A DNA stretch of 64,000 nucleotides from Psychromarinibacter halotolerans (GTDB taxonomy: Bacteria > Pseudomonadota > Alphaproteobacteria > Rhodobacterales > Rhodobacteraceae), in NCBI RefSeq assembly GCF_029168315.1, contig NZ_JARGYD010000005.1, positions 124,001 to 188,000 of the forward strand. The letters run 5' to 3'. The notes under the pieces are model-generated. The model worked only from the letters and a program-made list of their open reading frames with translations. It searched no databases and was not told the DNA's origin. This document shows positions 8,052 to 15,908 of the stretch, in pieces; position 1 is the stretch's first letter; each line of letters opens with the position of its first letter. The position numbers were made by a program, and so were the translations under genes.

Positions 8052-9011
8052 ATGGTCAAAATTTACCAGCTAGACGCGTATGGCGGTGTTCCCGCCTTCG
8101 CAGAACGCGAGTCACCTCAACCGCAGGCCGGTGAGGTGCTGATCCGAATCGCCGCGTGCGGTCTGAATTTCGCCGATCTGCTGACGATCGAGGGGACGTA
8201 TCAGGACCGGCCCACGCCTCCGGTCGTCCTTGGCAAGGAATTCTCGGGCACGGTCGAGGTGGCAGGACAGGGCACCACCCTGCGCCCCGGAACCCGTGTC
8301 GCGGTCTACGCGGGGCAGGGCGGGCTGGCCGAGGTGGCCTGCATCCCCGAGGCGCGGTGTCTGCCGATCCCAGACGCCATGCCCTTCGATGTCGCCGCCG
8401 GCTTCCAGGTCGCCTATGGTACCAGCCACGTTGCGCTGGACCGCGCGGCCCTCAAGCCCGGGGAAACGCTGCTGGTGCTGGGCGCCGCCGGGGGTGTCGG
8501 GCTGACGGCGGTCGAAGTCGGGCGCGCGATGGGCGCCACCGTGATCGCCTGTGCCCGTGGCGCGGACCGGCTGGACGCCGCGCGCGCGGCGGGGGCGCAT
8601 CACCTCGTCGATACCGATACGCAGGACATCCGCGATGCGGTGATCGCACTTGGCCGGGCGGATGTCGTTTATGATCCGGTCGGCGGCGACCAGTTTCGGT
8701 CGGCATTCCGGGCGGTCAACCCGGGCGCACGGATGCTGGCCATCGGTTTTGCCAGCGGAGACGTGCCGCAAATCCCGGCGAACCACCTGATGGTCAAGAA
8801 CGTCTCGGTCATCGGGGTGAACTGGGGGGCTTACCTGACCTTCGACCCCGATACGCTGACCGACAGCCTGCGCACGCTTGTTCGCTGGTACGAAGACGGG
8901 CGCCTGACGCCGCACATCGGCCACCGCCTTCCGTTCGACCGCACTCCAGAGGCGCTGCAGCTGCTGCGCGATCGAAAGGCCGTGGGCAAGATCGTGGTCG
9001 AGATCGGCTGA
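8052..9011 (+). CDS. NADPH:quinone oxidoreductase-like MDR-family enzyme
   Basis: 319 residues of the zinc-free medium-chain dehydrogenase/reductase family. The N-terminal GroES-like half shows GEVLIRIAACGLNFADLLTIEG and LGKEFSGTVEVAG; the nucleotide half has LVLGAAGGVGLTAVEVGRAMG at about residue 142, and the closing motif GHRLPFDRTPEAL. Zinc ligands are absent, as in quinone oxidoreductases (QOR/zeta-crystallin). The reaction is probably NADPH-dependent reduction of quinones or enals. The start was placed at the ATG at 8052; a TTG at 8031 in the same frame is possible but lacks a ribosome site. The adjacent LysR gene converges on it with only four bases between stops. Confidence 0.82.
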   Translation: MVKIYQLDAYGGVPAFAERESPQPQAGEVLIRIAACGLNFADLLTIEGTYQDRPTPPVVLGKEFSGTVEVAGQGTTLRPGTRVAVYAGQGGLAEVACIPEARCLPIPDAMPFDVAAGFQVAYGTSHVALDRAALKPGETLLVLGAAGGVGLTAVEVGRAMGATVIACARGADRLDAARAAGAHHLVDTDTQDIRDAVIALGRADVVYDPVGGDQFRSAFRAVNPGARMLAIGFASGDVPQIPANHLMVKNVSVIGVNWGAYLTFDPDTLTDSLRTLVRWYEDGRLTPHIGHRLPFDRTPEALQLLRDRKAVGKIVVEIG

Positions 9012-9015
9012 CGCC

Positions 9016-9870
9016 TTACAGCGTGCGATAGCCCTGCCGGATCATCTCCATCAGGTCGCCGACGAACCCGCCGTTGGCCGCACCGCCGCCGTACATGTTG
9101 ATCCGCTGCACCCCCAGTTCTGGCAACTGGGCGCAGGGGGCCAGCTGTTCCAACTGCTGCGGCTGCGTGCCTTCCAGCATCACCGTCACGGCAAGGTCGG
9201 CGGCGACGGTCGCCTCGACCGTGCGGTCGGAATCCGACTCGACGGCCTGTATCCAGTCGACCTCGGCCGCGTTCAGCCGGTCCTGCGTGTCGATACGGAA
9301 CGAACAGTTGCGGCAGTTCGCCAGCGGCAAAGGCGAATGCTTCCACGCCGACCCGCCCGGTGCGCCCATCCAGCGCAGCGGCAGCTCCTTCAGGGTCTCT
9401 CCGCCGCTGTCGATGTCCGGTTCGGTCGTCAGGATCACGTCGCATTCGCCGCGCGCGAACATCCGCTTCAGCCCGACGGTATACAGCGACAGCAGCCGCA
9501 CCTTCACGCGCGGGTATTCCGTGGCGAACCGTTGCAGCACCTGTGGGACGATGGGATGCACGATGTCATGCGGCACGCCCAGCGTGACCTCGCCTTCGAA
9601 TGCGTGGTCGGTCAGGCGCGAGAACAGCTCGTCGTTCAGGTCGACCATGCGCCGGGCATAGGCCAAAAGCTGTTCGCCCGCCGCCGTCAGCGACACCTTG
9701 CGATTCGAGCGGTCCAGAAGTTCCAGCCCCATCAGCTCTTCCAGACGCTTCAGCTGCATCGACACGGCGGACTGCGTCAGGTTCAGAAACCCGGCGGCAC
9801 GCGTGACGCCCCCGGTTTGGGCGACAGCGACGAACGAGCGAAGCACGGATACGTCGAGGTTACGCATCAT
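9016..9870 (-). CDS. LysR-family transcriptional regulator
   Basis: 284 residues. An N-terminal winged helix-turn-helix (LRSFVAVAQTGGVTRAAGFL then AVSMQLKRLEELMG, residues 9-45) is followed by a LysR substrate-binding domain from about residue 90 (EGEVTLGVPHDIVHPIVPQV). Two adjacent ATG codons at 9870 and 9867 follow an AAGGA site; the first is used here, and a GTG at 9873 is too close to the ribosome site. It diverges from the DUF1127 gene, sharing a 118-base promoter region, so that gene is a plausible target. The effector is unknown. Confidence 0.87.
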   Translation of the reverse strand: MMRNLDVSVLRSFVAVAQTGGVTRAAGFLNLTQSAVSMQLKRLEELMGLELLDRSNRKVSLTAAGEQLLAYARRMVDLNDELFSRLTDHAFEGEVTLGVPHDIVHPIVPQVLQRFATEYPRVKVRLLSLYTVGLKRMFARGECDVILTTEPDIDSGGETLKELPLRWMGAPGGSAWKHSPLPLANCRNCSFRIDTQDRLNAAEVDWIQAVESDSDRTVEATVAADLAVTVMLEGTQPQQLEQLAPCAQLPELGVQRINMYGGGAANGGFVGDLMEMIRQGYRTL

Positions 9871-9988
9871 CACGATCCTTGATGGTATGGTTCAAATACA
9901 TTCGTTTCACTATTGCTTACCTGCGGGCATATATCAAGCTCATGAATGAAAGCCGCCCTTGGCGTCACAAATTGTAAAGGAAGCCGTC

Positions 9989-10222
9989 ATGACCCAGCAT
10001 GTCCAGACCCACGCTCCCCTTCATGGGGCCACCCGCTTCGCCGGCACGCGCCGCCGGTCCGTCCTGCAGGCCATTTTCCAGCTGTCCGCGCTGCGTCGTC
10101 AGCGTCTGCACCTTGCTCAGATGGACGCCCGGATGCTCGACGACATCGGCGTCAGCCGCGACGAAGCGATGTCCGAGGCAAGCCGCCCTGTCTGGGATGC
10201 GCCCGGTCATTGGACAAGCTAG
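9989..10222 (+). CDS. DUF1127 domain small protein
   Basis: 77 residues, basic in the middle (FAGTRRRSVLQAIFQLSALRR) and ending with the DUF1127 hallmark LAQMDARMLDDIGVSRDEA. DUF1127 peptides are short arginine-rich proteins common in alphaproteobacteria; some bind RNA or influence phosphate and small-RNA metabolism, but the role of this one is unknown. The ATG has a clear AAGGAAG ribosome site, and a longer frame from 9959 would include the promoter. The LysR gene is transcribed divergently. Confidence 0.8.
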   Translation: MTQHVQTHAPLHGATRFAGTRRRSVLQAIFQLSALRRQRLHLAQMDARMLDDIGVSRDEAMSEASRPVWDAPGHWTS

Positions 10223-10239
10223 GGCAACATTCCTGTGAA

Positions 10240-10319
10240 GACCCTGTTCCTGCACCGGAAAAGCTTGAAAACCTGCGCCGCCTTCCCGATATTCCTCTGG
10301 AAAGGCGGCCAACAGGGTC
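10240..10319 (+). other. Nested stem-loops in the leader of the BI-1 gene
   Basis: An outer perfect 9-bp repeat (GACCCTGTT 10240-10248 with AACAGGGTC 10311-10319) encloses an inner perfect 8-bp repeat (GCCGCCTT 10277-10284 with AAGGCGGC 10302-10309). The structure lies between the DUF1127 stop and the BI-1 ribosome site at 10337. There is no T-tract. It could be an mRNA leader element or part of a small RNA. Confidence 0.45.
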
Positions 10320-10347
10320 GCTTGCTGTATCCATCTAGGAGGATTTG

Positions 10348-11085
10348 ATGGCTGATTTCCGGACGGCGCGTGGGGTTGCAGGCGCTCGCACCGCCCAGAT
10401 CGACGAGGGACTTCGCGCCCACATGAACAAGGTCTACGGCACGATGTCCGTTGGCCTGCTTGTCACGGCGGGCGTTGCCTGGGCCGTGGGGTCGAGCGAC
10501 GCGTTGCTGTCGATCTTCCGTGATCCGGCGACGCTTCAGCCCAACATTCTGGGTTGGGTGGCGATGTTCCTGCCGCTGATCATGGTTTTCGCCTTCGGTG
10601 CGATGATCAACCGCCTCTCGGCTGCTGGCGCGCAATTGTTCTTCTACGTGTTCGCTGCGGCGATGGGCCTGTCGATCTCGTGGATCTTCGCGGCCTTCAC
10701 CGGCATCTCGATCGCGCAGACTTTCCTTGTGACCTCGATCTCGTTCGCGGGTCTGTCCCTGTGGGGCTACACCACGAAGAAAGACATCTCGGGCTGGGGA
10801 TCGTTCCTGATCATGGGCGTGATCGGCCTGGTCGTGGCGTCGATCGTGAACATCTTCCTCGGCTCGCCGGCGATCCACTTTGCGATCTCGGTGCTTGGCG
10901 TTCTGATCTTCGCGGCGCTGACCGCGTATGACACGCAGAAGATCAAGAACGACTACATCCAGCACGCACATGCGATGGATCAGGAATGGCTTGGCAAGGC
11001 GGCGATCATGGGGGCCCTGAACCTCTATCTCGACTTCATCAACCTGTTCATGTTCCTGCTGCAGTTCCTCGGCAATCGCGAGTAA
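10348..11085 (+). CDS. Bax inhibitor-1/YccA family membrane protein
   Basis: 245 residues with about seven transmembrane segments, beginning near residue 30 (GTMSVGLLVTAGVAWAVG) and ending with LGKAAIMGALNLYLDFINLF and FMFLLQFLG, the characteristic BI-1 C-terminus. The family includes a pH-sensitive Ca2+ leak channel and YccA, which modulates the FtsH protease. The start follows a near-perfect AGGAGG at 10337-10342; a TTG one codon earlier is ignored. A strong terminator follows the gene, so it appears to be transcribed alone or with the DUF1127 peptide. Confidence 0.9.
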   Translation: MADFRTARGVAGARTAQIDEGLRAHMNKVYGTMSVGLLVTAGVAWAVGSSDALLSIFRDPATLQPNILGWVAMFLPLIMVFAFGAMINRLSAAGAQLFFYVFAAAMGLSISWIFAAFTGISIAQTFLVTSISFAGLSLWGYTTKKDISGWGSFLIMGVIGLVVASIVNIFLGSPAIHFAISVLGVLIFAALTAYDTQKIKNDYIQHAHAMDQEWLGKAAIMGALNLYLDFINLFMFLLQFLGNRE

Positions 11086-11107
11086 CACGCGGAACATTCC
11101 AGATCGA

Positions 11108-11136
11108 AGGGCCGGCCATTGCGCCGGCCCTTTTTC
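11108..11136 (+). terminator. Rho-independent terminator of the BI-1 gene
   Basis: AGGGCCGGC at 11108-11116 pairs with GCCGGCCCT at 11123-11131, with a 6-base loop, followed by a run of T. It starts 23 bases after the stop codon. Confidence 0.9.
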
Positions 11137-11263
11137 GTTGCGGCACAGCGCACACGGGCTTGGTATGGAACGGGCGCAATGATCAGACGGTGGGATGGGT
11201 GGCGCGGAACACCGGAAGGCGCCCGGCTTGGGACCGGCCTTGTGCCAGCGGACAGACATTCTG

Positions 11264-11288
11264 ACAAAAGGGCCCGCCTAAAGCGGGC
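11264..11288 (-). terminator. Terminator overlapping the GNAT stop codon
   Basis: On the minus strand GCCCGC (11288-11283) pairs with GCGGGC (11277-11272) and is followed by CCTTTTG. The loop contains the TAG stop codon (11280-11278) of the acetyltransferase gene, an unusually compact arrangement. Confidence 0.7.
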
Positions 11289-11766
11289 GCCGCATCTCGA
11301 TCGCGGGGAAGGTGATGCCGGGGCGCAGTTCCAGTAGGTACTCGCGATCCCCTGTGAACCCCAAAGCACGGTAGAAGGGCGCGGCCGTCCGCGTGGCGGC
11401 GCAATCCAGCTGCGCCAGACCGGCGTCGCGCGCGGTGGCGATCGTCCGCTCCAGAATCGCCCGCCCGATGCCGCGCCGCGTGTGGCGCTCGCTGGTGACG
11501 ACGTGGCGGACGTCACCGCTGTGGCGATACCGTTTGCGGGTCCAGCCCCCGGCGCCCACGATCACGCCTTCTGCGTCCTCGGCCACGAAATAGGTGCCGC
11601 AGTACAGAAGCTCGGGGTTCGCGCGCGAGATCAGGGGCAGGGCGGTGACCATGACAGAGGGCGGGTAGTCACGCGCCAGCAGGCGCGGATAGGCGCGCGC
11701 CAGCAGCGCGTCCAGCGCGCCAAGGTCGCCGGGATGAGCCGGCCTTACCGTCAGGGTCAGGTCCAT
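11278..11766 (-). CDS. GNAT-family N-acetyltransferase
   Basis: 162 residues. The acetyl-CoA binding core is visible as VVTSERHTRRGIGRAILERT (about residues 85-104), preceded by the strand EGVIVGAGGW and followed by AGLAQLDCAATRTAAPFYRALGF. The last motif, a residue-rich APFYRALGF, is typical of the fold. Substrate unknown. The start is the ATG at 11766; a much longer frame to 11892 overlaps rpmG and is not supported. A terminator of rpmG lies just upstream, so the promoter must be in the remaining 27 bases or read-through occurs. Confidence 0.82.
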   Translation of the reverse strand: MDLTLTVRPAHPGDLGALDALLARAYPRLLARDYPPSVMVTALPLISRANPELLYCGTYFVAEDAEGVIVGAGGWTRKRYRHSGDVRHVVTSERHTRRGIGRAILERTIATARDAGLAQLDCAATRTAAPFYRALGFTGDREYLLELRPGITFPAIEMRRPL

Positions 11767-11792
11767 GGGGTCAACATGGACCCATTCTGGCA

Positions 11793-11822
11793 AAAGAAAA
11801 AGCCGCGCTTGTGGCGCGGCCC
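11793..11822 (-). terminator. Terminator of rpmG
   Basis: On the minus strand GCCGCGC (11820-11814) pairs with GCGCGGC (11808-11802), followed by TTTTTCTTTTG. It begins 29 bases after the rpmG stop codon. Confidence 0.9.
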
Positions 11823-11848
11823 TGATCTGTCGTCGATCAAAGACAAGA

Positions 11849-12016
11849 TTACTTGATCTTGCCTTCCTTGTATTCGACGTGGGTGCGCGCAACCGGATCG
11901 TACTTACGCACGGTCATCTTCTCGGTCATGGTACGCGCGTTTTTCTTGGTCACGTAGAAGTGGCCGGTGCCGGCGGTCGAGTTCAGCCGGATCTTGATCG
12001 TGGTGGGCTTCGCCAT
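11849..12016 (-). CDS. rpmG: Ribosomal protein bL33
   Basis: A 55-residue protein starting MAKPTTIKIRLNSTAGTG and ending HVEYKEGKIK, with FYVTKKNARTMTEKM and VRKYDPVARTHV in between. This is the cysteine-free form of bL33 found in proteobacteria, a small protein of the large ribosomal subunit near the E site. The gene is below the size at which most gene lists start but is unmistakable. It is monocistronic, with a strong terminator downstream and the RNase P RNA gene upstream on the same strand. Confidence 0.96.
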   Translation of the reverse strand: MAKPTTIKIRLNSTAGTGHFYVTKKNARTMTEKMTVRKYDPVARTHVEYKEGKIK

Positions 12017-12151
12017 ATCGTCTTGCTCCGTCGCACGGGCGGTGCATCGCCCGGAGAAAATCTTGAAGCCCGCCTTTTACAGTTCAATCGCCCCGAGTCA
12101 ACCGGTTTCCCCCAAAGGAAACGGGCCGACCCGTCACAGCGGCGGGTCTGT

Positions 12152-12545
12152 ATGCGCGGACGGCCTGTAAGCCGGATTCTGTCGTCGGCAGGCGGACCTG
12201 CCGGAGATGACCATTCATCTGGAACGCGCGTCGCCGCGCGCCTTCAGCTGCCTACCCGGATTCCTGGGGCAAGGCGCCCTGTCCCCGTTGCCGGGGCGCG
12301 GAATCCCTATTCGGCATTGCTCCCGGTGGGGCTTGCCGTGCCGGTCCGGTTGCCCGTCCCGCGGTGGGCTCTTACCCCACCGTTTCACCCTGGCCGCCGG
12401 CACGCCGGCGGTGGTCTGTTTTCTGTGGCGCTTTCCCTCGGGTTGCCCCGGCCGGGCGTTACCCGGCACCGTCGCCTTGTGGAGTCCGGACTTTCCTCCC
12501 CGACGGGATACCCCGCCGAAGCGGCCATCCGGCCATCCGCGCGGA
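12152..12545 (-). ncRNA. rnpB: RNase P RNA, bacterial class A
   Basis: The minus strand carries the conserved landmarks of the RNase P ribozyme, which matures tRNA 5' ends: GAGGAAAGTCCGGACTCC near the 5' side, GGGTAACGCCCGG and GAGGGAAAGCGCCACAGAAA downstream, GGTAAGAGCCCACCG in the middle, and ACAGAATCCGGCTTACAGGC at the 3' end. The terminal segments GCGCGGAT and GTCCGCGC can pair as helix P1. Ends are estimated from that helix and may be off by several bases. The gene is flanked by rpmG and the AmpD-like gene on the same strand. Confidence 0.95.
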
Positions 12546-12552
12546 TCGGCAC

Positions 12553-13233
12553 CTAAGCGGCGCAGGGGCCGCCGTCAACAGGGAAGCGGCGGGCAAGATC
12601 GGCCATTGCGCTGGCGTCTTCGGGGGCCAGCGGCCCACTGGCCCAAGGCCGGAACCGCAAACGGAACGCGGCAAGCCGCATCTCGGGGGGCAGGTCGGGT
12701 GCATAGCCGAACCGCGTGGCGGCCTCTGCAAAGTCAGCCTCGGCCGCGCTGGCCGCATTGTGCGAGGGCCAGACCGACAGCCCGCCCAAGGCCAGCCGCC
12801 GCCAGTCGAATCGCGGGCCGGGGTCGGACTTGCGCGCGAGCGCCATGTCGGAATGCCCGATGACGCGTTCCGGCGGGATGCTCCAGCGGCCAAGGATGCC
12901 CCGCAAAAGCGTTTCCAGCGCCTGCATCTGCGGCTCAGAGAAAGGATGCGCCCCGGTGTTGTCCAACTCGATCCCGATCGAGCGCGAGTTGACGTCGGTC
13001 ACGTCGCCCCAGCGCCCGGCTCCGGCGTGCCACGCGCGCTGCGCCTCGTCGACCAGTCGCAGGACGGTGCCGTCGTTGCCGATCAGGTAATGGGCAGAGA
13101 CCTCGAATTCCGGGTCGCACAGCCGGTCACGCGCGGCGTCGCAGCTGGTCATGGCGGTGAAGTGAATCACCACCATGTCGGGCGTGGCGCCCCCGCGACG
13201 GGGACCGAAATTCGGGGAAGGGTGGTCGATCAC
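12553..13233 (-). CDS. N-acetylmuramoyl-L-alanine amidase, AmpD type
   Basis: 226 residues of the amidase_2 (PGRP) fold. The zinc site and catalytic residues match AmpD: H24 in VVIHFTA, E89 in IGIELDN, H127 in VIGHSD, and K135 and D137 in ARKSDPGP. AmpD cleaves the stem peptide from anhydro-muropeptides during cell-wall recycling. No signal peptide is seen, which fits the cytoplasmic enzyme. The GTG start overlaps the stop of the upstream excalibur gene by four bases (GTGA), indicating translational coupling. The frame in which it begins has no upstream ATG. Confidence 0.88.
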   Translation of the reverse strand: MIDHPSPNFGPRRGGATPDMVVIHFTAMTSCDAARDRLCDPEFEVSAHYLIGNDGTVLRLVDEAQRAWHAGAGRWGDVTDVNSRSIGIELDNTGAHPFSEPQMQALETLLRGILGRWSIPPERVIGHSDMALARKSDPGPRFDWRRLALGGLSVWPSHNAASAAEADFAEAATRFGYAPDLPPEMRLAAFRLRFRPWASGPLAPEDASAMADLARRFPVDGGPCAA

Positions 13234-13883
13234 CCCGCGATGCGGCGGAACACCGAAGGATCCCAGCCGCAGGCGTACCCGTCACCGTCGGGATCAAGGC
13301 CCAACCTGTCCTTCTCGGGGCCGCCGTTTGCAAGGAAATCGCGCTGGGCGATATCGGCCGAGTTATAGCCGGCGCAGGCGTTTTCCTTCCGCCCCGCGAA
13401 CAGGCTGGTGCGGCGGTACATCTCGGTTCCGACCGGATGCGACGTCGACAGGGCGTAGGCCACGACGTTCGGCCCCTCGGTCCCGGTGCGGGTGGGCACC
13501 GCGGTGGGGCGGGCGGCTTCGTATTCCGACGCCATCGCGGCCATGCGCGCGGCGTCGTTCTCGATGCTGACGCGTTCCGATACAGCGGCGAAGTTCTGTT
13601 CGTCCGAGATTCCGCCGGGGGTGGGCCCAGAGGTCGGGCCGGTGGTGGGTGAGGCGGGCAGTTCGGACGGGTCGATGACCACCGTGCTGTTGCGCGGCGG
13701 AGACGACGGCGTGGTCGCAGCCGGAGGCGACGCCGGAGCGCCGTCAGGCGTCCGCGAATACGTGTTGTAATCGCTATAGTCGCCGAAGCCGACGCCGCGC
13801 GGGGTATCTGGGTTCGAATCCGGTACGTCCGCACAAGCCCCGACAAGGGCCAGCGCCGCCACCGCCAAAAGCGTCTTCTGCAT
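13230..13883 (-). CDS. Excalibur-domain lipoprotein
   Basis: 217 residues. The N-terminus MQKTLLAVAALALVGACAD is a lipoprotein signal with a lipobox cysteine at residue 17. A low-complexity Pro/Ser/Thr linker (residues 35-90) follows, then a region ending in LGLDPDGDGYACGWDPSVFR, the excalibur motif DxDxDGxxC that binds calcium and is usual in cell-wall-associated proteins. The function is unknown. It overlaps and precedes the AmpD-type gene, so a cell-envelope role is a reasonable inference. The start chosen is the ATG of the signal peptide. Confidence 0.8.
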   Translation of the reverse strand: MQKTLLAVAALALVGACADVPDSNPDTPRGVGFGDYSDYNTYSRTPDGAPASPPAATTPSSPPRNSTVVIDPSELPASPTTGPTSGPTPGGISDEQNFAAVSERVSIENDAARMAAMASEYEAARPTAVPTRTGTEGPNVVAYALSTSHPVGTEMYRRTSLFAGRKENACAGYNSADIAQRDFLANGGPEKDRLGLDPDGDGYACGWDPSVFRRIAG

Positions 13884-13920
13884 GTCCGTTAGTCCTGCCC
13901 GGATCTGTTTGGGCAGGGTT

Positions 13921-15408
13921 CTACCACCATTTGCCGGGCTTGGAAACATAGCCTGCGGCGCTTTCCAGCGCGTAGGCCGTGTTCAGCAGATCGGCTTCCT
14001 CCCACGGGCGTCCGATCAGCTGAAGGCCCAGCGGAAGGCCCTGCTTGTCCAGACCGGCAGGCACAGAGATACCCGGCAGGCCAGCAAGGTTGACCGTGAC
14101 CGTGAACACGTCGTTCAGGTACATCTGCACCGGATCGGCCTCCGACATCTCGCCCAGACCGAAGGCGGCGGACGGGGTGGCGGGGGTCAGGATCGCGTCC
14201 ACGCCGTTTGCGAAAACGTCGTCGAAGTCCTTCTTGATCAGGCTGCGGACCTTGCGGGCGCGGTTGTAATAGGCGTCGTAGAAGCCCGCCGACAACACGT
14301 AGGTGCCGACCATCACGCGGCGCTGCACCTCGTGGCCGAATCCTTCGGCGCGGGTCTTCTCGTACATCTCGGTCACGCCGTCGCCCTGCGCCAGCTTGGC
14401 GCGGCGACCGAAACGGACGCCGTCATAGCGGGCAAGGTTCGACGACGCTTCCGCCGGGGCGATGACATAGTAGGCGGGCAGCGCGTACTTGGTGTGCGGC
14501 AGCGAGATATCGACGATCTCGGCGCCCGCGTCCTTCATCATGGCGGTGCCGTCGGCCCACAGCTTCTCGATCTCGGCGGGCATGCCGTCCATGCGGTACT
14601 CGCGCGGGATGCCGATCTTCTTGCCCCGGATGTCGCCGGTCAGCGCGGCCTCGAAGTCCGGCACGGCAAGGTCGGCCGAGGTCGAATCCTTCGGGTCGTG
14701 GCCGCACATCGCCTGCAGCATGATCGCGGCGTCACGGACGTCCTTGGTCATCGGGCCCGCCTGATCCAGCGACGAGGCGAAGGCGACGATGCCCCAGCGC
14801 GAGCAACGGCCATAGGTCGGCTTGATGCCGGTGATGCCGGTGAAGGCGGCGGGCTGGCGGATGGACCCGCCGGTGTCGGTGCCGGTGGCGGCAAGGCACA
14901 GATCGGCGGCCACGGCGGCGGCGGACCCGCCCGAGGACCCGCCGGGGGTCAGCGCGGTGTCGTCATTGCCCCGGCGCCACGGGTTCACCGCGTTGCCGTA
15001 GACCGACGTTTCGTTCGACGAGCCCATCGCGAACTCGTCCATGTTCAGCTTGCCCAGCATCACCGAGCCCGCGTCGAACAGCTTTTGCGACACGGTGGAT
15101 TCGTATTCCGGGCGGAAGCCTTCAAGGATGCGGCTGGCGGCCTGACTGGGAACGCCGCGCGTGCAGAACAGGTCCTTGATGCCCAGCGGGATGCCGCACA
15201 TGTCCGGCGCGTCGCCACCGGCGATGCGGGCGTCGGCCCGGCGGGCCTGTTCCATCGCGATCTCGGGCGTCTTGTGCACGAAGGCGTTCAGGGCATCGGC
15301 GCCCTCGATCGCGGTCAGGCAGGCCTCGGTCAGCTCGGCCGAGGTGACTTCGCCTGCGCGCAGCTTGTCGCGGGCGCCCGCGATGGTGAGTTTCGTCAGA
15401 TCGGACAT
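13921..15408 (-). CDS. gatA: Asp/Glu-tRNA amidotransferase subunit A
   Basis: 495 residues. GatA releases ammonia from glutamine for conversion of Glu-tRNA(Gln) or Asp-tRNA(Asn) to the amidated form. The amidase Ser-cisSer-Lys triad is complete: K78 in LGIKDLF, S158 in TPGGSSGGSAA, and S182 in TDTGGSIRQPAA. The ATG at 15408 comes four bases after the stop of gatC, so the two form one operon; gatB is not in the window. The gene stops 37 bases before the divergent-looking excalibur gene start, which is on the same strand. Confidence 0.96.
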   Translation of the reverse strand: MSDLTKLTIAGARDKLRAGEVTSAELTEACLTAIEGADALNAFVHKTPEIAMEQARRADARIAGGDAPDMCGIPLGIKDLFCTRGVPSQAASRILEGFRPEYESTVSQKLFDAGSVMLGKLNMDEFAMGSSNETSVYGNAVNPWRRGNDDTALTPGGSSGGSAAAVAADLCLAATGTDTGGSIRQPAAFTGITGIKPTYGRCSRWGIVAFASSLDQAGPMTKDVRDAAIMLQAMCGHDPKDSTSADLAVPDFEAALTGDIRGKKIGIPREYRMDGMPAEIEKLWADGTAMMKDAGAEIVDISLPHTKYALPAYYVIAPAEASSNLARYDGVRFGRRAKLAQGDGVTEMYEKTRAEGFGHEVQRRVMVGTYVLSAGFYDAYYNRARKVRSLIKKDFDDVFANGVDAILTPATPSAAFGLGEMSEADPVQMYLNDVFTVTVNLAGLPGISVPAGLDKQGLPLGLQLIGRPWEEADLLNTAYALESAAGYVSKPGKWW

Positions 15409-15412
15409 GGCG

Positions 15413-15700
15413 TTACTCCACCACCTTCGGCACGGCAAAGAAGCCCTCGCGCGCGTCGGGGGCGTTGGCCAGAACCTCTTTCTGGATATTCCCGTCGGTC
15501 ACCGCGTCCTCGCGGCGCTTCAGCCGCATTGGCGTGACCGAGACCATTGGCTCGACGCCGTCGACGTCCACTTCGTTCAGCTGCTCGATGAAGCCGAGGA
15601 TCGTGTTGAACTCTTCGGCCAGCGCGGGAAGGGCGTCGTCTTCCACCTTGATGCGGGCGAGCTTCGCCACGTGGGCCGCCGTTGCCTTGTCGATGGACAT
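15413..15700 (-). CDS. gatC: Asp/Glu-tRNA amidotransferase subunit C
   Basis: 95 residues, the normal GatC length. MSIDKATAAHVAKLARIKV, NTILGFIEQLNEVDVDGVEP and REDAVTDGN are family-defining segments. GatC is a small belt-like protein that stabilises the GatA-GatB complex. It is immediately upstream of gatA. The start was set at the internal ATG of the conserved N-terminus rather than at an upstream frame extension. Confidence 0.95.
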   Translation of the reverse strand: MSIDKATAAHVAKLARIKVEDDALPALAEEFNTILGFIEQLNEVDVDGVEPMVSVTPMRLKRREDAVTDGNIQKEVLANAPDAREGFFAVPKVVE

Positions 15701-15908
15701 GGATCTCTCCGGGATGTGCGTTCGAGACACGCGTTTAGCGTCCGCGCGGGCAGGCTGCAAGGGAAGGGCGCGCGATACACGGGCGGGACGGGCGCCGCCG
15801 GCTTTGGCTGTCGCTCTCTGCGGCGCGGCACTGGTCCCTTTCCGTGTCCTGGCCTAGGGTCCGGGGCGGCGGCTGTCCGTGCCGCCAATGCCATCCCCGG
15901 AGCCTTGC

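Noticed and set aside
12087..12151. GACCCG/CGGGTC hairpin as terminator of rnpB
   Set aside because: The stem is short and followed by no T-run on the minus strand, so the real end of rnpB could not be fixed.
12207..13368. Plus-strand open frames across the RNase P and AmpD region
   Set aside because: They lie opposite the RNase P RNA and the AmpD-like gene and show Arg/Pro/Gly-rich shadow composition.
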